Below, piece after piece: positions 41,790 to 50,115 of a stretch of 64,000 nt of DNA. The stretch spans positions 992,001 through 1,056,000 of the forward strand of contig NZ_JRKM01000001.1 of the NCBI RefSeq assembly GCF_000768065.1. Direction: 5' to 3'. The notes beneath the pieces were generated by a model, which worked only from the letters and a program-made list of their open reading frames with translations, did not search any database and had not been told where the DNA came from. The stretch is from Aquabacterium sp. NJ1. Its GTDB lineage: Bacteria > Pseudomonadota > Gammaproteobacteria > Burkholderiales > Burkholderiaceae_C. Each line of letters opens with the position of its first letter. Within the stretch, counting starts at the first letter, position 1. The position numbers and the translations under genes were made by a program.

Positions 41790-42572
41790 ATGATGCGTTC
41801 ACTGTGGGTATCGAAGTCCGGCATGGAAGCCCAGCAGACCCAGCTGGATCACATTTCCCAGAACCTGGCCAACAGCGGCACCAATGGCTACAAGCAGTCG
41901 CACGCCATCTTCGAGGATCTGATGTATCAGAACCTGCGCCAGAGCGGTGCCAACAGCTCGGAGCAGACGCAACTGCCCACCGGCCTGCAAGTGGGCCTGG
42001 GCGTGCGTGCCGTGGCCACCTCGCGCCAGTTCACACAGGGCACGCTCACGCAGACCTCGAACAACCTGGACCTGGCCATCCAGGGCAAGGGCTTCTTCCA
42101 GATCACCATGCCCGACGGCACCACCGGCTACACCCGGGACGGCGCCTTCCAGATGGATTCACAAGGCCAGCTGGTCACCAACAACGGCTACCTGGTGCAG
42201 CCCGGCATCACCGTGCCGGCCGACGCCACCAACGTGACCATTGCGCAAGATGGCACCGTCACGGCCACGATCCCCGGCCAGGTCCAGCCTCAGAACCTGG
42301 GGCAGATCCAGCTGGCATCCTTCGTGAACCCGGCCGGCCTGGAGCCCAAGGGGCAGAACCTGTTTGCCGAAACCCCCGCCTCCGGCGCCCCGCAGACAGG
42401 CACCCCCACCGTGCAAGGCATGGGCAGCCTGTCGCAAGGTTTTGTCGAATCCTCCAACGTGAACGTGGTGCAGGAGCTGGTGACCATGATCCAGACCCAA
42501 CGCGCCTACGAGCTCAACTCCAAGGCCATCCAGACCTCGGACCAGATGCTGCAGAAACTGGGACAAATGTGA
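41790..42572 (+). CDS. flgG: Flagellar distal rod protein FlgG
   Basis: A 260-residue distal rod subunit. The N-terminal LWVSKSGMEAQQTQLDHISQ with NLANSGTNGYKQSHAIFEDL and the C-terminal SSNVNVVQELVTMIQTQRAY are canonical. A GAGGAG ribosome site precedes the ATG. The final A of its TGA stop is the first base of the flgH ATG, so the two genes are translationally coupled. Confidence 0.97.
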   Translation: MMRSLWVSKSGMEAQQTQLDHISQNLANSGTNGYKQSHAIFEDLMYQNLRQSGANSSEQTQLPTGLQVGLGVRAVATSRQFTQGTLTQTSNNLDLAIQGKGFFQITMPDGTTGYTRDGAFQMDSQGQLVTNNGYLVQPGITVPADATNVTIAQDGTVTATIPGQVQPQNLGQIQLASFVNPAGLEPKGQNLFAETPASGAPQTGTPTVQGMGSLSQGFVESSNVNVVQELVTMIQTQRAYELNSKAIQTSDQMLQKLGQM

Positions 42573-43249
42573 TGAACCGCCTGCGCAAGCTGCTGCCCTT
42601 CAGTCTGCTGCCCATCGCCCTGCTGACGGGCTGCGTCACCACCTCGCCCAAAGTGGATGTGGCCGAGCCCACGCAAGCGCGCCCTTCCGCCGCCGCCTAC
42701 GCCCCGGTCAACAACGGCGCCATCTTCCAGGCCGGCGGCTACCGCCCCCTGTACGAAACGCACCGTGCGCGCATGGTGGGCGACATCATTACCGTCAACA
42801 TCAGCGAAGCCGTGTCGGCCAAGCAGGTGACCACCAGCTCCATCGAGAAAAAGGGCAGCGTGAGCAGCGCCATCACGGCCGTGCCGCTCGTGCGGCTGGA
42901 TCAGGTGGCCAAGCTCGGTGCCGCCGGCTCGGCTGACAACAAGTTCGATGGCACCGGCAGCACGGCCGCCACCGGTAACTTCACCGGCACCATCACCGCC
43001 ACCGTCACCGAGGTGCTGCCCAATGGCCACCTGATCGTGGCGGGCGAAAAACAGATCGGCGTGTCCAAGAACGTTGACGTGCTGCGCTTCTCGGGTCAGG
43101 TAGACCCGGCCAGCATCCAGCCGGGCAACACCGTGCTGTCCAGCCAGATCGCCAACGTGCGCATCGAGCACATGGGCCGTGGCGCCCAGCAGGATGCACA
43201 GGGAATAGGCTGGCTTGCCCACTTCTTTTTGAGCATTTCGCCGTTCTAA
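42572..43249 (+). CDS. flgH: Flagellar L-ring protein FlgH
   Basis: An outer-membrane lipoprotein forming the L ring. The 225-residue precursor has a lipoprotein signal with lipobox LLTGC (C21). Conserved FlgH segments follow: YETHRARMVGDIITVNISEA, LPNGHLIVAGEKQIGVSKN and VLRFSGQVDPASIQPGNTV. It begins on the last base of the flgG stop codon. A strong inverted repeat follows its stop and reaches the flgI start. Confidence 0.96.
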   Translation: MNRLRKLLPFSLLPIALLTGCVTTSPKVDVAEPTQARPSAAAYAPVNNGAIFQAGGYRPLYETHRARMVGDIITVNISEAVSAKQVTTSSIEKKGSVSSAITAVPLVRLDQVAKLGAAGSADNKFDGTGSTAATGNFTGTITATVTEVLPNGHLIVAGEKQIGVSKNVDVLRFSGQVDPASIQPGNTVLSSQIANVRIEHMGRGAQQDAQGIGWLAHFFLSISPF

Positions 43250-43260
43250 AGAACTCGACA

Positions 43261-43315
43261 ATGAAGCCGAGCCCCGTGGATCTCCGGGGGCCCTCAGATG
43301 GGAAATCGGCTTCAT
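43261..43315 (+). promoter_or_regulatory. Stem-loop across the flgH-flgI gap, pairing into the flgI start codon
   Basis: ATGAAGCCGA at 43261-43270 and TCGGCTTCAT at 43306-43315 are a perfect 10-base inverted repeat. An inner hairpin CCCCG/CGGGG lies at 43272-43289. The right arm covers the A and T of the flgI ATG (43314-43316). In mRNA this would hide the flgI start, and only a weak GGGA stands in the loop side as a ribosome site. It has no T-run, so it is not a normal terminator. Confidence 0.6.
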
Positions 43316-44444
43316 GGACACCTCGGATCGCCTCCTCAAACTGCTGATCGGCCTGGCCTTCCTGGCGGCCTCCGCGGCCCTGTGGTGGCCGGTGGATGCC
43401 AAGGCCGTTCGCCTCAAGGAAATCGCCGCCGTTCAAGGCGTGCGCAGCAACCAGCTGATGGGCTACGGCCTGGTCGTGGGCCTGGACGGTACCGGCGACC
43501 AGACCACGCAGGCGCCCTTCACCGCACAGAGCCTCAACGCCATGCTGCAGCAGATGGGCATCACCATGCCCGCTGGTGCCACCATGCAGCTCAAGAACGT
43601 GGCGGCCGTGATGGTCACCGCTTCCCTGCCCCCCTTCGCCCAACCTGGCCAGGCCCTGGACGTGACCGTGTCCTCCATGGGCAATGCCAAGTCCCTGCGC
43701 GGCGGCACCCTGATCGCCACCCCGCTCAAAGGTGCTGACGGCCAGATCTACGGCATGGCCCAAGGCAATGTGGTGATCGTCGGCGCCGGCGCGGCGGCAG
43801 GCGGTGCCAAGGTGCAGATCAACCAGCTCAACGCAGGCCGCATCCCAGGTGGCGCCACGGTGGAGCGCAGCGTGCCCACGCCCTGGCTGCAAAGCAGCAC
43901 CGTGCAGTACGACGTGCAGGCCGATGACTTCAACACCGCCCGTGAGGTGGCCGATGCCATCAACAAGGCCAAGGGCCCTGGCACGGCCGAGGCCATCAAC
44001 GGCCGCACCGTCAACGTCAACCTCCCTGCCCAGCCCGGCGCGCGTGTGGCCTTCATGGCCGATCTGGAAAATCTGAACATCGACAAGGCCACGCCCGCCG
44101 CCCGTGTGGTGATCAACTCCCGCACCGGCTCCATCGTGCTCAACCAGGCCGTGACCATCGGGCCTTGCGCCGTGGCGCACGGCAACCTGTCGGTGACCAT
44201 CAGCTCCACGCCGGTGATCAGCCAGCCCAGCCCGATGTCGCAAGGGCAGACCGTGGCCACCGAGAAGACCGACATCCGCATCAACCAGGAGCCTGGCGCC
44301 CTGATCCAGATGCCTGCCGGCACGAAATTGACTGACGTCGTCAAGGCCCTCAACACCCTTGGCGCCAACCCGCAGGACCTGCTGGCCATCCTGCAAGCCA
44401 TGAAGGCGGCCGGCGCACTCCAAGCCGAGCTGGAGGTGATCTGA
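43314..44444 (+). CDS. flgI: Flagellar P-ring protein FlgI
   Basis: A periplasmic P-ring subunit, 376 residues including a signal peptide (helix LIGLAFLAASAALWW, cut near DAKA). It has conserved RLKEIAAVQGVRSNQLMGYG, GLVVGLDGTGDQT and the C-terminal ALNTLGANPQDLLAILQAM. The ATG at 43314 lies in the right arm of the stem-loop described separately. An in-frame alternative start of equal quality is not seen. Its TGA overlaps the flgJ ATG by one base. Confidence 0.96.
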   Translation: MDTSDRLLKLLIGLAFLAASAALWWPVDAKAVRLKEIAAVQGVRSNQLMGYGLVVGLDGTGDQTTQAPFTAQSLNAMLQQMGITMPAGATMQLKNVAAVMVTASLPPFAQPGQALDVTVSSMGNAKSLRGGTLIATPLKGADGQIYGMAQGNVVIVGAGAAAGGAKVQINQLNAGRIPGGATVERSVPTPWLQSSTVQYDVQADDFNTAREVADAINKAKGPGTAEAINGRTVNVNLPAQPGARVAFMADLENLNIDKATPAARVVINSRTGSIVLNQAVTIGPCAVAHGNLSVTISSTPVISQPSPMSQGQTVATEKTDIRINQEPGALIQMPAGTKLTDVVKALNTLGANPQDLLAILQAMKAAGALQAELEVI

Positions 44445-45361
44445 TGAGCCTGAACGCAACATCCAAACAGCCCAATGGGCTGACCCTTGACCTGCGCTCC
44501 CTGGACAGCCTCAAGGCCACGTCCGGCAAGGACCCCAAGGCCGGCATCAAGGAAACCGCCAGGCAGCTTGAAGGCCTGTTCATGCAGGAGCTGGTCAAGA
44601 GCATGCGCTCGACCACGATGAACAGCGGCATGCTGGACAACTCGGCCACCGAGATGGGCACCAACATGCTGGACACGCAACTGGCCAACCAGATGACCGG
44701 CCTGCCCGGCGGCCTGAGCGACCTGATCACCAGGCAGCTGGAGCGCCAGCTGGGCATCGCCAGCAAGGACAGCAAGGGCAACCCGCTCAAGGGGCTGGGC
44801 GACCTGTCGACGAGCCGCCTGCAGGACGACCCGGCCAACACCACCCGCAGCACCGCAGACGCTGCTTACGTGGACAACAAGAACCTGAGTGCCTCCGAGC
44901 GCTTCGTGCGCAAGCACAAGGAAGCCGCCAAGGCAGCCGAGGCCGCCACCGGCATCCCCGCCACCAACATCCTGGGCCAGGCCGCACTGGAGTCGGGCTG
45001 GGGCAAACATGAAATCCGCATGAAGGACGGCTCGCCCAGCCACAACCTGTTCGGCATCAAGGCCACATCCGACTGGAAGGGCAAGGTCGCCGAGGTCACC
45101 ACCACCGAGTACATCGGCGGCGTGGCGCGCAAGGTCACCGCCAAATTCCGTGCGTATGACTCTTATGCCGACGCTTTCACGGACCACGCCAGGCTGCTGA
45201 GCCAGAGCCCGCGCTACAGTCAGACGGTGGCTCAGGCCGACACGGCCAGCGGCTTTGCCCGTGGCTTGCAAAAGGCGGGCTACGCCACTGACCCAGCCTA
45301 TGCAGACAAGCTCACCAAGGTGATCAACACCACCTTGCGTCTGCAAAAGACCGTCACCTGA
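44444..45361 (+). CDS. flgJ: Flagellum-specific peptidoglycan hydrolase / rod-assembly factor FlgJ
   Basis: A two-domain protein of 305 residues. The N-terminal rod-capping domain has ARQLEGLFMQELVKSMRSTT. The C-terminal glucosaminidase domain has ATGIPATNILGQAALESGWG, including the catalytic Glu in ALESGWG, then GSPSHNLFGIKA and YDSYADAFTDHARLL. It opens a hole in the peptidoglycan for the rod. The fused form is usual in Beta- and Gammaproteobacteria. It starts on the last base of the flgI stop. Confidence 0.96.
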   Translation: MSLNATSKQPNGLTLDLRSLDSLKATSGKDPKAGIKETARQLEGLFMQELVKSMRSTTMNSGMLDNSATEMGTNMLDTQLANQMTGLPGGLSDLITRQLERQLGIASKDSKGNPLKGLGDLSTSRLQDDPANTTRSTADAAYVDNKNLSASERFVRKHKEAAKAAEAATGIPATNILGQAALESGWGKHEIRMKDGSPSHNLFGIKATSDWKGKVAEVTTTEYIGGVARKVTAKFRAYDSYADAFTDHARLLSQSPRYSQTVAQADTASGFARGLQKAGYATDPAYADKLTKVINTTLRLQKTVT

Positions 45362-45381
45362 CGGCCTGACAGGAGTACACC

Positions 45382-47157
45382 ATGGGTACAGGCATCTTCG
45401 GGATCGGGACCTCGGCCATGACGGCCACTCAAGCCATGCTTGACACGGTCTCGCACAACATCAGCAACGTCAACACGCCGGGTTACTCGCAACAGAACGT
45501 CGAGCTGGCCACCCAGGGCGGCATGTTCACGGGTGCCGGCTTTTATGGCCGTGGCGTGCAGGTGGTCACGGTCACCCGATCGACGAATGAATTCCTGGTC
45601 AAGCAGGTCAACGTCAACACGGCCCAGAACAGCGCCGACCAGACTCGGCTGGACAAGCTCAAGCAAATGGAATCCGTGTTGCCCACCGGTGAAGCCGGCC
45701 TGGGCTACTCGGCCAACCAGGTGCTCAATGCCTTCGTGGACGTGGCCAACCAGCCCCAGGACGTCTCGGCCCGCCAGGTGGCGCTGGCCCGCGCGCAGGA
45801 CTGGGTCAGCCGCATGAACACGGCCGGCAAGCAGCTCAATGACCTGCAAACTGGCGTGATGTCCGACATGGGCACCTCGGTGGCGCAGATCAACAACCTG
45901 ACCAAGCAGATCGCCGAAGTCAACCAGAGCATTGCGAAATACACCGGCTCGGGCCACGCGCCCAATGACCTGCTGGACAAACGTGACCAGCTGATCAAGC
46001 AGCTCAACGAGCAGGTACAGGTCACCACGGTGGCCGCAGACGATGGCACCACCAGCGTGTTCATGGGCGGCGGGCAGCTGCTCGTGCTGGGCAACGATGC
46101 ACAAACGCTGACCGTGGTCCATGACGCCACGAACCCGGCCCAAGGCCGTGTGGCCCTCTCCAGCAACGGCACCACCCGCGTGCTCGACAGCAACCAGATG
46201 ACCGGCGGTGCTTTGCACGGCCTGCTGCAGTTCCAGGACTACGACCTGGCCCAGACCCGCCAGCAGCTCAACACCTTTGGCGCCAATTTCGCCGATGCCC
46301 TCAATGCCCAGCAGGCACTGGGCATCGACCTGGATGGCAACCTGCAAACCAGTTTCGACGCCGCAGGCAACCCGGTCAGCAACCCGCTGTTCACCAACAC
46401 CTCGGATGCCGCCTCGCTGACCCTGTCCATGACCGCCCCCAAGGGGCTTGCGGCGGCCTCGCCCTTGTCGGCCACCCCTGCGCTCACCAACACCGGCACC
46501 GCCACCATCGACTCGCTTGTCATGGTGCGCGCCCTGCCCACCACCAATGCACTGGACGCTGCCACCTCGCAGCCCACCACCGGCGCGCCGCTGAACGTGG
46601 TGTTCGCCACCGACCCCAGCGACCCCACCAAGCTGGTCTACAGCTTCACCGACAGCACAGGCGCCCCTTACAAGGACACCTCGCCACCGCGCAGCTGGAC
46701 GCCCGGCACCCCCATCACCGACCAGGACCCTGCCAGCACCCCGAGCGCAGCGTTGTTCAACCTGAGCATCAAGGGCGTGCCCAAGGCCGGTGACTCGATC
46801 CAGATTTCGCGCACGGCCTTCCCGGCCTCCAACAACGGCAACGCCATGGCCATGCTGGGCCTGCGGGACCAGGCCATCGTCTCGCTGGACGGCACGTCCA
46901 AGACCACGGTGACCGATGCCTACTCGCAGATGATCGGCAACCTGGGCGTGATCGTGCAAGGCGGGCAGACCTCGGCTGACATCTCCAAGACCTTGCTGAC
47001 CGGCTCGGAGCAGACACTGACCAGCACCAGCGGCGTGAACCTGGATGAAGAAGCGGCCAAGCTCATCCAGTATCAGCAGAGCTACCAGGCGGCAGCCAAG
47101 GTGCTGCAGATCGCCCAGTCTCTTTTCGCGACCTTGCTGCAGACCGCGCAGGCTTGA
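45382..47157 (+). CDS. flgK: Flagellar hook-filament junction protein FlgK
   Basis: The first hook-associated protein, 591 residues. The N-terminal TATQAMLDTVSHNISNVNTP with GYSQQNVEL and the C-terminal GVNLDEEAAKLIQYQQSYQA with AAKVLQIAQSLF are canonical. The middle (about residues 300-480) is Thr/Ser/Pro-rich and variable. GACAGGAG lies about seven bases before the ATG. FlgN, encoded at the other end of the locus, is the expected chaperone. Confidence 0.96.
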   Translation: MGTGIFGIGTSAMTATQAMLDTVSHNISNVNTPGYSQQNVELATQGGMFTGAGFYGRGVQVVTVTRSTNEFLVKQVNVNTAQNSADQTRLDKLKQMESVLPTGEAGLGYSANQVLNAFVDVANQPQDVSARQVALARAQDWVSRMNTAGKQLNDLQTGVMSDMGTSVAQINNLTKQIAEVNQSIAKYTGSGHAPNDLLDKRDQLIKQLNEQVQVTTVAADDGTTSVFMGGGQLLVLGNDAQTLTVVHDATNPAQGRVALSSNGTTRVLDSNQMTGGALHGLLQFQDYDLAQTRQQLNTFGANFADALNAQQALGIDLDGNLQTSFDAAGNPVSNPLFTNTSDAASLTLSMTAPKGLAAASPLSATPALTNTGTATIDSLVMVRALPTTNALDAATSQPTTGAPLNVVFATDPSDPTKLVYSFTDSTGAPYKDTSPPRSWTPGTPITDQDPASTPSAALFNLSIKGVPKAGDSIQISRTAFPASNNGNAMAMLGLRDQAIVSLDGTSKTTVTDAYSQMIGNLGVIVQGGQTSADISKTLLTGSEQTLTSTSGVNLDEEAAKLIQYQQSYQAAAKVLQIAQSLFATLLQTAQA

Positions 47158-47185
47158 CGCGCTGGCATAAGGAAGGAACCTGATC

Positions 47186-48421
47186 ATGCGCATTGCAACG
47201 GCTTACGGCTATGCACAAGCCATCAACAACCTGCAGGAGCGGCAGCAAAACCTGTCCACCTCGCAGCAACAGTTGACCTCGGGCAAACGGGTCAATGTGG
47301 CCAGCGACGACCCCACCGCGGCCGCACGGGCCGAACGCGCCCTGGCGCAGATCTCGCGCACCGAAGCAGACCAGCGCACGCTCGACGCCAGCCGCAACGT
47401 GATGAACATCGCCGAGTCCTCTCTGGGCACGGCCACCGACCTGCTGCAGACCGCACGTGAAACCCTGGTGGCCGCCGGCAACGGCAGCTACTCGGACAGC
47501 GACCGCAAGGCGCTGGTCGCCAAGCTCAAGGACATCCGCTCGCAACTGCTGACCGTGGCCAACACGTCGGATGGCGGCGGCGGTTATGTCTTCGGCGGGC
47601 AAGGCTCGTCCTCCCCACCCTTTGTGGACACGCCCACCGGCGTGGTCTTCCAGGGCCAGGCGGGCGAAACGCTGGCCTCGCAGGCCGACCACCTCAACCT
47701 CACGGTAGACGGCCAGCAAGTCTGGCTGAACGCCAAGTCCGGCAATGGCGTGTTCAACACGGCACCCGGCACCAACAGCGTCACCAGCGGGGCCAACAGC
47801 GGCACGGGCTGGATCAGCTCGGGCTCGGTCACGAACCCCAGCCAGCTGCCCTACCCGGCCACGCCTGCCCCGGCCTATGCCGTGAACTTCCACGTCTCGG
47901 GCGGTGTCACCACGTACGACGTGCTGGAAGACGGCAACCCCATCGCATCAGGCCAGCCCTACACCAGCAGCCAGCAGATCGCCATCCCGGGCAAGGGCAT
48001 GGCGGTGGCGATCTCCGGTGTGCCCGCCGATGGCGACACCTTCAACGTCACCGAGGCACAAAACAACCTCAATGTGTTCACCAGCCTGGACAACACCATT
48101 GCCGCGCTGCAGGCCACCAACCCGCAAGGCGGCGCCGTGCAACAGGCTGTCAACACCGGCATGACCCAGCTCGATGCGGCCTTGAGCAGCATCCAGGGCG
48201 CCCGCTCCGCGGTGGGCGAACAGCTCAACCGCATGGACGGCATCCAGAGCCGCAACGACACGCACAAGCTGGCGGCCCAGACGGAAAAGTCCAATGCCGA
48301 GGATCTCGACATGGTTTCCGCCATCTCCAGCTTCCAGAACCAACAAACTGGCTACCAGGCGGCCATTCAGAGTTACGCCTCGATCCAGAAGTTGTCCTTG
48401 TTCCAATACATCAACGGCTAA
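47186..48421 (+). CDS. flgL: Flagellar hook-filament junction protein FlgL
   Basis: The second hook-associated protein, 411 residues, flagellin-like at both ends: NNLQERQQNLSTSQQQLTSG with RVNVASDDPTAAARAERALA at the N-terminus, and EDLDMVSAISSFQNQQTGYQ with SYASIQKLSLFQYING at the C-terminus. A glycine/threonine-rich variable domain fills the centre. It closes the flgB-L series; a short 27-base gap follows before the HDOD gene. Confidence 0.96.
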   Translation: MRIATAYGYAQAINNLQERQQNLSTSQQQLTSGKRVNVASDDPTAAARAERALAQISRTEADQRTLDASRNVMNIAESSLGTATDLLQTARETLVAAGNGSYSDSDRKALVAKLKDIRSQLLTVANTSDGGGGYVFGGQGSSSPPFVDTPTGVVFQGQAGETLASQADHLNLTVDGQQVWLNAKSGNGVFNTAPGTNSVTSGANSGTGWISSGSVTNPSQLPYPATPAPAYAVNFHVSGGVTTYDVLEDGNPIASGQPYTSSQQIAIPGKGMAVAISGVPADGDTFNVTEAQNNLNVFTSLDNTIAALQATNPQGGAVQQAVNTGMTQLDAALSSIQGARSAVGEQLNRMDGIQSRNDTHKLAAQTEKSNAEDLDMVSAISSFQNQQTGYQAAIQSYASIQKLSLFQYING

Positions 48422-48448
48422 ATCAAAGGGTAAAGGCAGGCCCCTCAC

Positions 48449-49654
48449 ATGGACCATCCCATTCTCAACCAGACCGCATTGGCCTACTGCCCGGTCATCG
48501 ATCGCAACCGCAACGTCATCGCCACACGCCTGACGGTGTTCCCGCTCAACCCGAGCGCCAAGCTGGACCCACGCGCACTGCTCGACGCGCTCGCCGAAGC
48601 CTGGCCCAGCGGTGGCGGCCAGCTGTGGCTCAACGTGGCCAGCGAAGGCCTGCTGCACGACCTGATCGTGGCGCAACCGGGCACGCACGTTGTGGTGGAA
48701 GTACCGGCCTTCATGGCCTCGGCACCTGAAAACACCGAACCCATGTGCACCCTGCATGCCAATGGCAGCACCATGCTGCTCAAGGGCCGCCCCCTGCAGG
48801 AGCTGCCACGCGAGGTGCTGGACTGCTTCAAGTACGCCATCGTCGACTTCGAGGAAGACCGCCGCATTGACCAGACCACCGGCGGTGCCGGCGTCTCGCC
48901 CGAAGGCATCCCCCGCCACATCGGCCACGTCCAGGCTGGCGTCAGCAATGTGCCGGACATGGAAACCAGCTTCCGCCGCGGTGCGGCAGCCGTGCTGGGC
49001 TGGCCCATCGACGACGTCATCAAGGCCGGCAACAAACCGGCCGATCAGCCCTCGCTGCAAGTCATCGTCATGTTGATCGACCAGGTCCACAAGCAGGAAG
49101 ACATCGAGGTGCTGGAGAACACGCTCAAGCGTGACCCGCCCCTGGCCTACAAGCTGATGCGCTACATCAACTCGCCGGCCTTCGGGCTGTCGGTCGAGAT
49201 CAGCTCGTTCCGCCACGCCATCATGATCCTGGGCTATCAACGCCTCAAGCGCTGGCTCGCCCTGCTGCTGGCCACCGCCAGCAAGGACCCGAACATGAAG
49301 CCGGTGATGTACGCCGCCGTGCGCCGTGGCCTCTTGATGGAAGAGCTCGCCCGCATCAGCGGTGACGACGAGATGCGCAACGAGCTGTTCATCTGCGGCG
49401 TGTTCTCGCTGCTGGACCGCATGTTCCAGCAACCCTTCAGCGACCTGCTCAAAACCATCCCCGTGCCCGAGCGCGTGTACCAGGCCCTGGCCGACAACAC
49501 CGGCCCTTACGAGCCGTATTTCTGCCTGGTGCAAGCCATCGAAGGCAGCAGCGTCTTCGACCTCAAGGAGGCCGCCGAGGCCCTGATGATCGGCTTTGGC
49601 GACATCAACACGGCCATCATCAAGGCCATGGCCGCGGCCTCGCAGCTGGAGTGA
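48449..49654 (+). CDS. HDOD signalling protein with a degenerate EAL-like N-terminus
   Basis: A 401-residue cytoplasmic protein of the YuxH/CdgJ type. The N-terminal half (about residues 1-190) resembles an EAL domain by layout, but I see no EAL or other metal-binding residues, so it should not hydrolyse cyclic di-GMP. The HDOD domain follows: IDQVHKQEDIEVLENTLKRD, PPLAYKLMRYINSPAFGL and HAIMILGYQRLKRWL. Related proteins influence motility. The position 27 bases after flgL suggests cotranscription with the hook genes. Confidence 0.85.
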   Translation: MDHPILNQTALAYCPVIDRNRNVIATRLTVFPLNPSAKLDPRALLDALAEAWPSGGGQLWLNVASEGLLHDLIVAQPGTHVVVEVPAFMASAPENTEPMCTLHANGSTMLLKGRPLQELPREVLDCFKYAIVDFEEDRRIDQTTGGAGVSPEGIPRHIGHVQAGVSNVPDMETSFRRGAAAVLGWPIDDVIKAGNKPADQPSLQVIVMLIDQVHKQEDIEVLENTLKRDPPLAYKLMRYINSPAFGLSVEISSFRHAIMILGYQRLKRWLALLLATASKDPNMKPVMYAAVRRGLLMEELARISGDDEMRNELFICGVFSLLDRMFQQPFSDLLKTIPVPERVYQALADNTGPYEPYFCLVQAIEGSSVFDLKEAAEALMIGFGDINTAIIKAMAAASQLE

Positions 49655-49731
49655 CCCGGCGGGGTTGCGCAGTGTGAATTCATGCACGCTGCCCACCCCC
49701 TCACTCACGGGTTAACCCTTGGTCTTTTCAG

Positions 49732-49757
49732 GTGGAGCCGGTATCCTCTGGCTCCAC
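49732..49757 (+). promoter_or_regulatory. Hairpin directly before a small membrane-protein gene
   Basis: GTGGAGCC (49732-49739) and GGCTCCAC (49750-49757) are a perfect 8-base inverted repeat with a 10-base loop, ending one base before the ATG at 49759. The only GGAG lies in the left arm. The same GTG could be an alternative in-frame start. It may limit translation. Confidence 0.45.
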
Positions 49758-49758
49758 T

Positions 49759-50088
49759 ATGAATGCATTTGCCCCCCTCATCGGTGTCATGGTCCTGTCC
49801 TTTGTGCTGGTCACGAACTTCTTCGTGGCCGCCTGGCGCTTGGGGGTCCTGCGCGCTTTCGGCCGCCGTCACAACCTGAACTGGCGCACGCTCACCGCCG
49901 GGTCGCTGGCCGCCTGCCTGCCCTTCGCCGGCGCCATCCTGGCCTTGACGCTGATCCCCTCCGACAACGGCGTGGACATCTCCCTGTCGGCCGCCCGGCT
50001 GGCCGTTCAACTGGCCGGCAGCGGCCTGGTCATGCACCTGATCAACGACCAGCTCGTGATCTGGGGCCGCGCGCAAACCCAGCTCTGA
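49759..50088 (+). CDS. Small membrane protein of unknown function
   Basis: A 109-residue protein I do not recognise. It has an N-terminal helix (LIGVMVLSFVLVTNFFVAA), a basic loop LRAFGRRHNLNWRTLTAG, a second helix (SLAACLPFAGAILALTLI) and a weaker third (RLAVQLAGSGLVMHL). The start is either ATG 49759 or, nine codons earlier, GTG 49732 inside the hairpin arm. It lies 28 bases before the srkA-like gene and may be cotranscribed with it. Confidence 0.65.
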   Translation: MNAFAPLIGVMVLSFVLVTNFFVAAWRLGVLRAFGRRHNLNWRTLTAGSLAACLPFAGAILALTLIPSDNGVDISLSAARLAVQLAGSGLVMHLINDQLVIWGRAQTQL

Positions 50089-50115
50089 TGCCAGCCGTCG
50101 TCGTTAAGATGGCGC

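Noticed and set aside
45298-47193. Minus-strand open frame of 631 codons opposite flgK
   Set aside because: flgK is certain on the plus strand; the antisense frame has repetitive low-complexity character and no domain.
47948-49708. Minus-strand open frame of 586 codons opposite flgL and the HDOD gene
   Set aside because: Shadow of two well-supported genes; no recognisable motif.
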